Of a stretch of 16,649 bases of DNA, positions 14,255 through 16,649 are shown piece after piece. How positions within the stretch are numbered: position 1 is the first letter of the stretch; the number at the start of each line of letters is the position of its first letter. The DNA lies in NCBI GenBank assembly GCA_964478735.1, contig CAYZJB010000065.1, forward strand, positions 1 through 16,649, in the 5' to 3' direction. The notes below the pieces were generated by a model. That model searched no databases, was not told the origin of the DNA, and saw only the letters and a list, made by a program, of their open reading frames with translations. Origin of the DNA: CAYZJB01 sp964478735. Its GTDB lineage: Bacteria; CLD3; SB21. The position numbers were made by a program, and so were the translations under genes.

Positions 14255-14638
14255 AACGAGCGGCCACCGGATTGTTATTGTTTATAATTGCCTGCACAGA
14301 CGAGGACATCCGGCCACCTGCACGGGATACACCGTTACATAAAGGGATGACGCTGGCCGCATGGGATCGGGCGGCTTATGCTTCGGACGAAGCGCGAACC
14401 GACCTGGACAGTCTTGATGCATTGGGGGTGAATGCGATTGCCGTCATTCCGACGCTGTGTCAGGATAGTCTACAGTCCGATTCGATCTATATCCATCCAC
14501 AAAACACCGGCCGACAGCATCCGCCACGCCCATTCACGTGGAATGACCGTGATGGTGAAACCGCACGTCGACGTCATCGACGGTCAATCCAGGACCTTGA
14601 TCAACTCCTGGATTGCCGTATATAATCGATCTCGATGA
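14251..14638 (+). pseudogene. Lipoprotein remnant resembling a GH113-like TIM-barrel hydrolase
   Basis: The ATG at 14251 overlaps the radical SAM stop (ATGA). It opens a lipoprotein signal peptide (MKRAATGLLLFIIAC, lipidated Cys15) and then HKGMTLAAWDRAAYASDEARTDLDSLDALGVNAIAVIPTLCQDSL. This is the start of a TIM barrel like that of GH113-type glycosidases (KGM..A.W.......S..SL..L..LG.N.V.I). After YIHPQ the frame breaks in the AAAA tract near 14501-14504. The next frame continues with TPADSIRHAHSRGMTVMVKPHVDVIDG, the expected second and third strands, and ends at 14638. Removing one A would join the two parts. Even so, only about 130 of the expected 300 or more residues remain. It is therefore both frameshifted and truncated, and should be inactive. 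Confidence 0.7.
14597..14626 (+). promoter_or_regulatory. Sigma70-like promoter for ispH, inside the remnant
   Basis: TTGATC (14597-14602), an 18-bp spacer and a perfect TATAAT (14621-14626). Transcription would start near 14633 and leave a leader of about 60 nt before the ispH ATG. Elsewhere in the window good -10/-35 pairs are rare, so this one stands out. The promoter assignment is inference from the consensus. Confidence 0.45.
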
Positions 14639-14693
14639 GCTGGATGAAGTCGCGTCTGGTATTTCACCGCCATGTTGATTATACTCTCCTGAG

Positions 14694-15941
14694 ATGAGAA
14701 AATTCGATATTCCCACTTTTTACCGCAGTTCGTACGTCACGGCGATCAAGACGCTTCGTCGTCAGCAGGATACGCGGAAAAAAGATTTTACCCCGACGCT
14801 TCTCGATTTCGGACCGGTGCGGTTTTACCTCGCCCGTCATTTCGGCTTCTGTTACGGCGTGGAAAATGCAATCGAAATTGCCTACCGGGCGCTCGACGAA
14901 AATCGCGGCCGACGGATTTTTCTCCTGTCCGAGATGATCCACAATCCCGACGTCAATGCCGATCTGCAGAGCCGCGGGGTCCGTTTCCTGATGAAGACCA
15001 CCGGGGAACTACTCGTTCCGTGGGACGACCTCACGTCCGACGACATCGTCATCGTTCCTGCTTTCGGGACGACGCTGGAAATTCAGAACCGCCTCAACGA
15101 GATCGGGATCGATCCGTACGCGCACGATACGACGTGCCCTTTCGTGGAAAAGGTCTGGAACAAGGCCGCCCAAATCGGAGGGCTGGACTACACGGTCGTG
15201 GTGCACGGCAAGCCGAGTCACGAGGAAACCCGCGCGACGTTTTCCCATAGCCGAAAAGGAGCGCCGACGATCGTCATTCGCGACATGGCGGAGGCCGGAA
15301 AACTTGCCGATGTGATCCGCGGAAAAATTTCATCCGATGAGTTTTACAAAATGTTCTCGGGACAATATTCCGAGGGATTCGATGCTTCGATTCATCTTCA
15401 ACGGATCGGCGTGGTCAATCAGACGACCATGCTGGCGTCGGATACGCAGGCGATCGCCGACTTTTTGAAAAAGACAATGATGGACGTTTTCCGATTGGAC
15501 GAAACGACGGTCCATCGCCACTTTGCCGACACGCGCGATACGCTGTGTTACGCGACAAACGATAACCAGAATGCGGTCTACGGTCTGCTCAAACAACCGG
15601 GCGACCTGGCCATCGTCGCCGGGGGATACAACAGCTCGAACACATCGCATCTGGTGGAATTGTGCGAAGAACGCCTGCCGACGTTTTTTATCTCCTCGGC
15701 CGAAAAAATCGAATCCGATATCGTGATCCACCATTTCAATTACTCGGAAAAAAAAGAACTGACGACACGGAACTGGTTAAAAGGCGGTGACCCGCCGACG
15801 ATTCTCATGACGTGCGGCGCTTCGTGCCCGGATTCCATCGTCGAGCGGATCGTAACGCGCATCACGGGATTTTTTGAAAACTCCAGAGCGTTTGACGACG
15901 TCATGCGGGACGTCGAGAAGCAGGCGTCGTTTGCATCGTGA
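14694..15941 (+). CDS. ispH: 4-hydroxy-3-methylbut-2-enyl diphosphate reductase (long form)
   Basis: IspH (LytB) reduces HMBPP to isopentenyl and dimethylallyl diphosphate in the last step of the MEP pathway, using a 4Fe-4S cluster. The cluster cysteines are Cys53 (FGFCYGVENA), Cys148 (DTTCPFV) and Cys285 (DTLCYATNDNQ). Other hallmarks are His83 (EMIHNP), the HEETRATFSH stretch, VNQTTMLAS, GGYNSSNTSHL and CGASCPDSIVE. At 415 aa this is the long form, with an extra N-terminal segment (MRKFDIPTFYRSS...) and an insertion around 200-230; the enterobacterial type is near 315 aa. I recall this form from some Bacteroidota and relatives. The ATG at 14694 has only a poor Shine-Dalgarno (CTCCTGAG). It lies behind the GH113-like remnant, which may supply its promoter. 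Confidence 0.95.
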   Translation: MRKFDIPTFYRSSYVTAIKTLRRQQDTRKKDFTPTLLDFGPVRFYLARHFGFCYGVENAIEIAYRALDENRGRRIFLLSEMIHNPDVNADLQSRGVRFLMKTTGELLVPWDDLTSDDIVIVPAFGTTLEIQNRLNEIGIDPYAHDTTCPFVEKVWNKAAQIGGLDYTVVVHGKPSHEETRATFSHSRKGAPTIVIRDMAEAGKLADVIRGKISSDEFYKMFSGQYSEGFDASIHLQRIGVVNQTTMLASDTQAIADFLKKTMMDVFRLDETTVHRHFADTRDTLCYATNDNQNAVYGLLKQPGDLAIVAGGYNSSNTSHLVELCEERLPTFFISSAEKIESDIVIHHFNYSEKKELTTRNWLKGGDPPTILMTCGASCPDSIVERIVTRITGFFENSRAFDDVMRDVEKQASFAS

Positions 15942-16040
15942 CGCGAATCACTGCGTCGCTCGTGTAAAGGATGTACGTTAAACAAACTATTGTCGGGCGG
16001 AGCGAAAAGGCTTAACTTTTTCTCATACGGGAGCATTCGA

Positions 16041-16592
16041 ATGAAGAAAATAATCGGTTTAGTATTCGTGGCGGGGTGGTTGATCGTGTCGTGTGGGGAG
16101 GACGATCCCCTGGATGCCGCATGGGCGCTTTTTCGCGACGGTAACTATGTCGGTGCACATGCCGCTTTTACCGAACTGATCCCGTCCGAGGGTGGACAGG
16201 CGTATATGGGATTGGGGTGGACGGCCTTAAAAATGGACAGCATCCCTGAAGCCAATGCGTATTTGAACACGGCCATTGCAACCAAAGATTCGATACTGGA
16301 TGCCGTCGTGGGCAACGTCTTTGCTTTTCGCGTTCTTGACATGCATAATGCCTGCATCGCGTCGGCCAATGCGGTGTTGCAAAAAAAACCGACCTACGTG
16401 TTCACACATGATCGGACGATTACTCATCACGACTTGAAAGTCCACAAGGCCTACAGTCTTTTCGATCTCAATCGCCTTGCGGACTGTTACGAAACCATCC
16501 TCATTCTCGATCCGGGATTCACGCTTGCTTCGACCGATAGTACGGCCGAGTTACTCGCCAAACTCGATTCGCTTTACGACGAATTCAACTAA
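16041..16592 (+). CDS. Small TPR-like lipoprotein
   Basis: This 183-aa protein starts with a lipoprotein signal peptide (MKKIIGLVFVAGWLIVSC, lipidated Cys18). The rest is helical with tetratricopeptide-like repeats: DAAWALFRDGNYVGAHAAFTELI, AYMGLGWTALKMDSIPEANAYLNTAI, and near the end YSLFDLNRLADCYETILILDP. It should be a periplasm-facing or outer-membrane-anchored scaffold protein; the partner is unknown. GGGAG sits 7 bp before the ATG at 16041. A weak promoter candidate is TTGTCG (15990-15995) with TAACTT (16013-16018), in the 99-bp gap after ispH. A terminator follows, so it is probably its own unit. Confidence 0.85.
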   Translation: MKKIIGLVFVAGWLIVSCGEDDPLDAAWALFRDGNYVGAHAAFTELIPSEGGQAYMGLGWTALKMDSIPEANAYLNTAIATKDSILDAVVGNVFAFRVLDMHNACIASANAVLQKKPTYVFTHDRTITHHDLKVHKAYSLFDLNRLADCYETILILDPGFTLASTDSTAELLAKLDSLYDEFN

Positions 16593-16616
16593 TCATTACA
16601 ACGTTTTGCCAAATCC

Positions 16617-16641
16617 AGGCCGTTTTTGGACGGCCTTTTTT
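16617..16641 (+). terminator. Rho-independent terminator after the TPR lipoprotein gene
   Basis: A perfect 7-bp stem AGGCCGT/ACGGCCT with a 6-base loop runs into six T (16636-16641), 24 bp after the stop codon. Confidence 0.88.
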
Positions 16642-16649
16642 ATTTCTGA

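Noticed and set aside
1..16649. CRISPR array, prophage, defence or toxin-antitoxin system
   Set aside because: No regularly spaced repeats, integrase, transposase, nuclease-helicase set or small toxin-like pair was found anywhere in the window.

Overview
The window reads as one contig of a Gram-negative, outer-membrane bacterium, probably a member of the FCB group (Bacteroidota, Calditrichota, Marinimicrobia or a similar lineage). The evidence is a TonB-dependent receptor with an N-terminal carboxypeptidase-regulatory-like domain, two lipoprotein signal peptides, a CheY-like regulator with the IDDD..TN.I opening common in Bacteroidota-type regulators, and the long (about 415 aa) form of IspH. 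That placement is inference. A run of 100 N flanked by two identical 55-bp copies shows that this is a draft, probably metagenomic, scaffold. Genes are tightly packed, with many 4- to 30-nt overlaps. No tRNA, rRNA, CRISPR array, transposase or phage gene was seen.

Layout. Positions 1-5473 are a minus-strand block read right to left: a 3-hydroxyacyl-CoA dehydrogenase, a DnaQ-type exonuclease fused to a UvrC-N/Cho-type GIY-YIG nuclease, a VOC (glyoxalase-like) protein, a broken GNAT acetyltransferase, and a TonB-dependent receptor that runs off the left edge. The first four overlap end to start. The scaffold gap sits in the N-terminus of the exonuclease/nuclease gene. Merging the two 55-bp copies restores an intact 533-aa protein. 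Positions 5557-9849 are on the plus strand: a PA0069-type radical SAM protein, a roughly 130-bp inverted-repeat element, and an asparagine-synthetase-type amidotransferase overlapping a GT4-like glycosyltransferase by ATGA, a pair that suggests surface-glycan synthesis. A CheY-like single-domain regulator (plus) and a class I SAM methyltransferase (minus) then converge with one base between their stop codons.

Positions 11236-16592 are all plus strand: a DUF2892 membrane protein with a strong terminator, an unknown 86-aa protein, a secreted alpha/beta hydrolase carrying a C-terminal YciI-like domain, a B12-binding-type radical SAM protein, a frameshifted and truncated lipoprotein remnant resembling a GH113-like TIM-barrel hydrolase, IspH (last step of the MEP isoprenoid pathway) with a good sigma70-like promoter inside the remnant, and a small tetratricopeptide-like lipoprotein closed by a terminator.

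Most of this is ordinary genome content, and I see no convincing undescribed multi-gene system. The points most worth checking are the scaffold-gap artefact, the CACAGAG-type inverted-repeat element before asnB, the hydrolase-YciI fusion, and the two decaying genes (GNAT and GH113-like).
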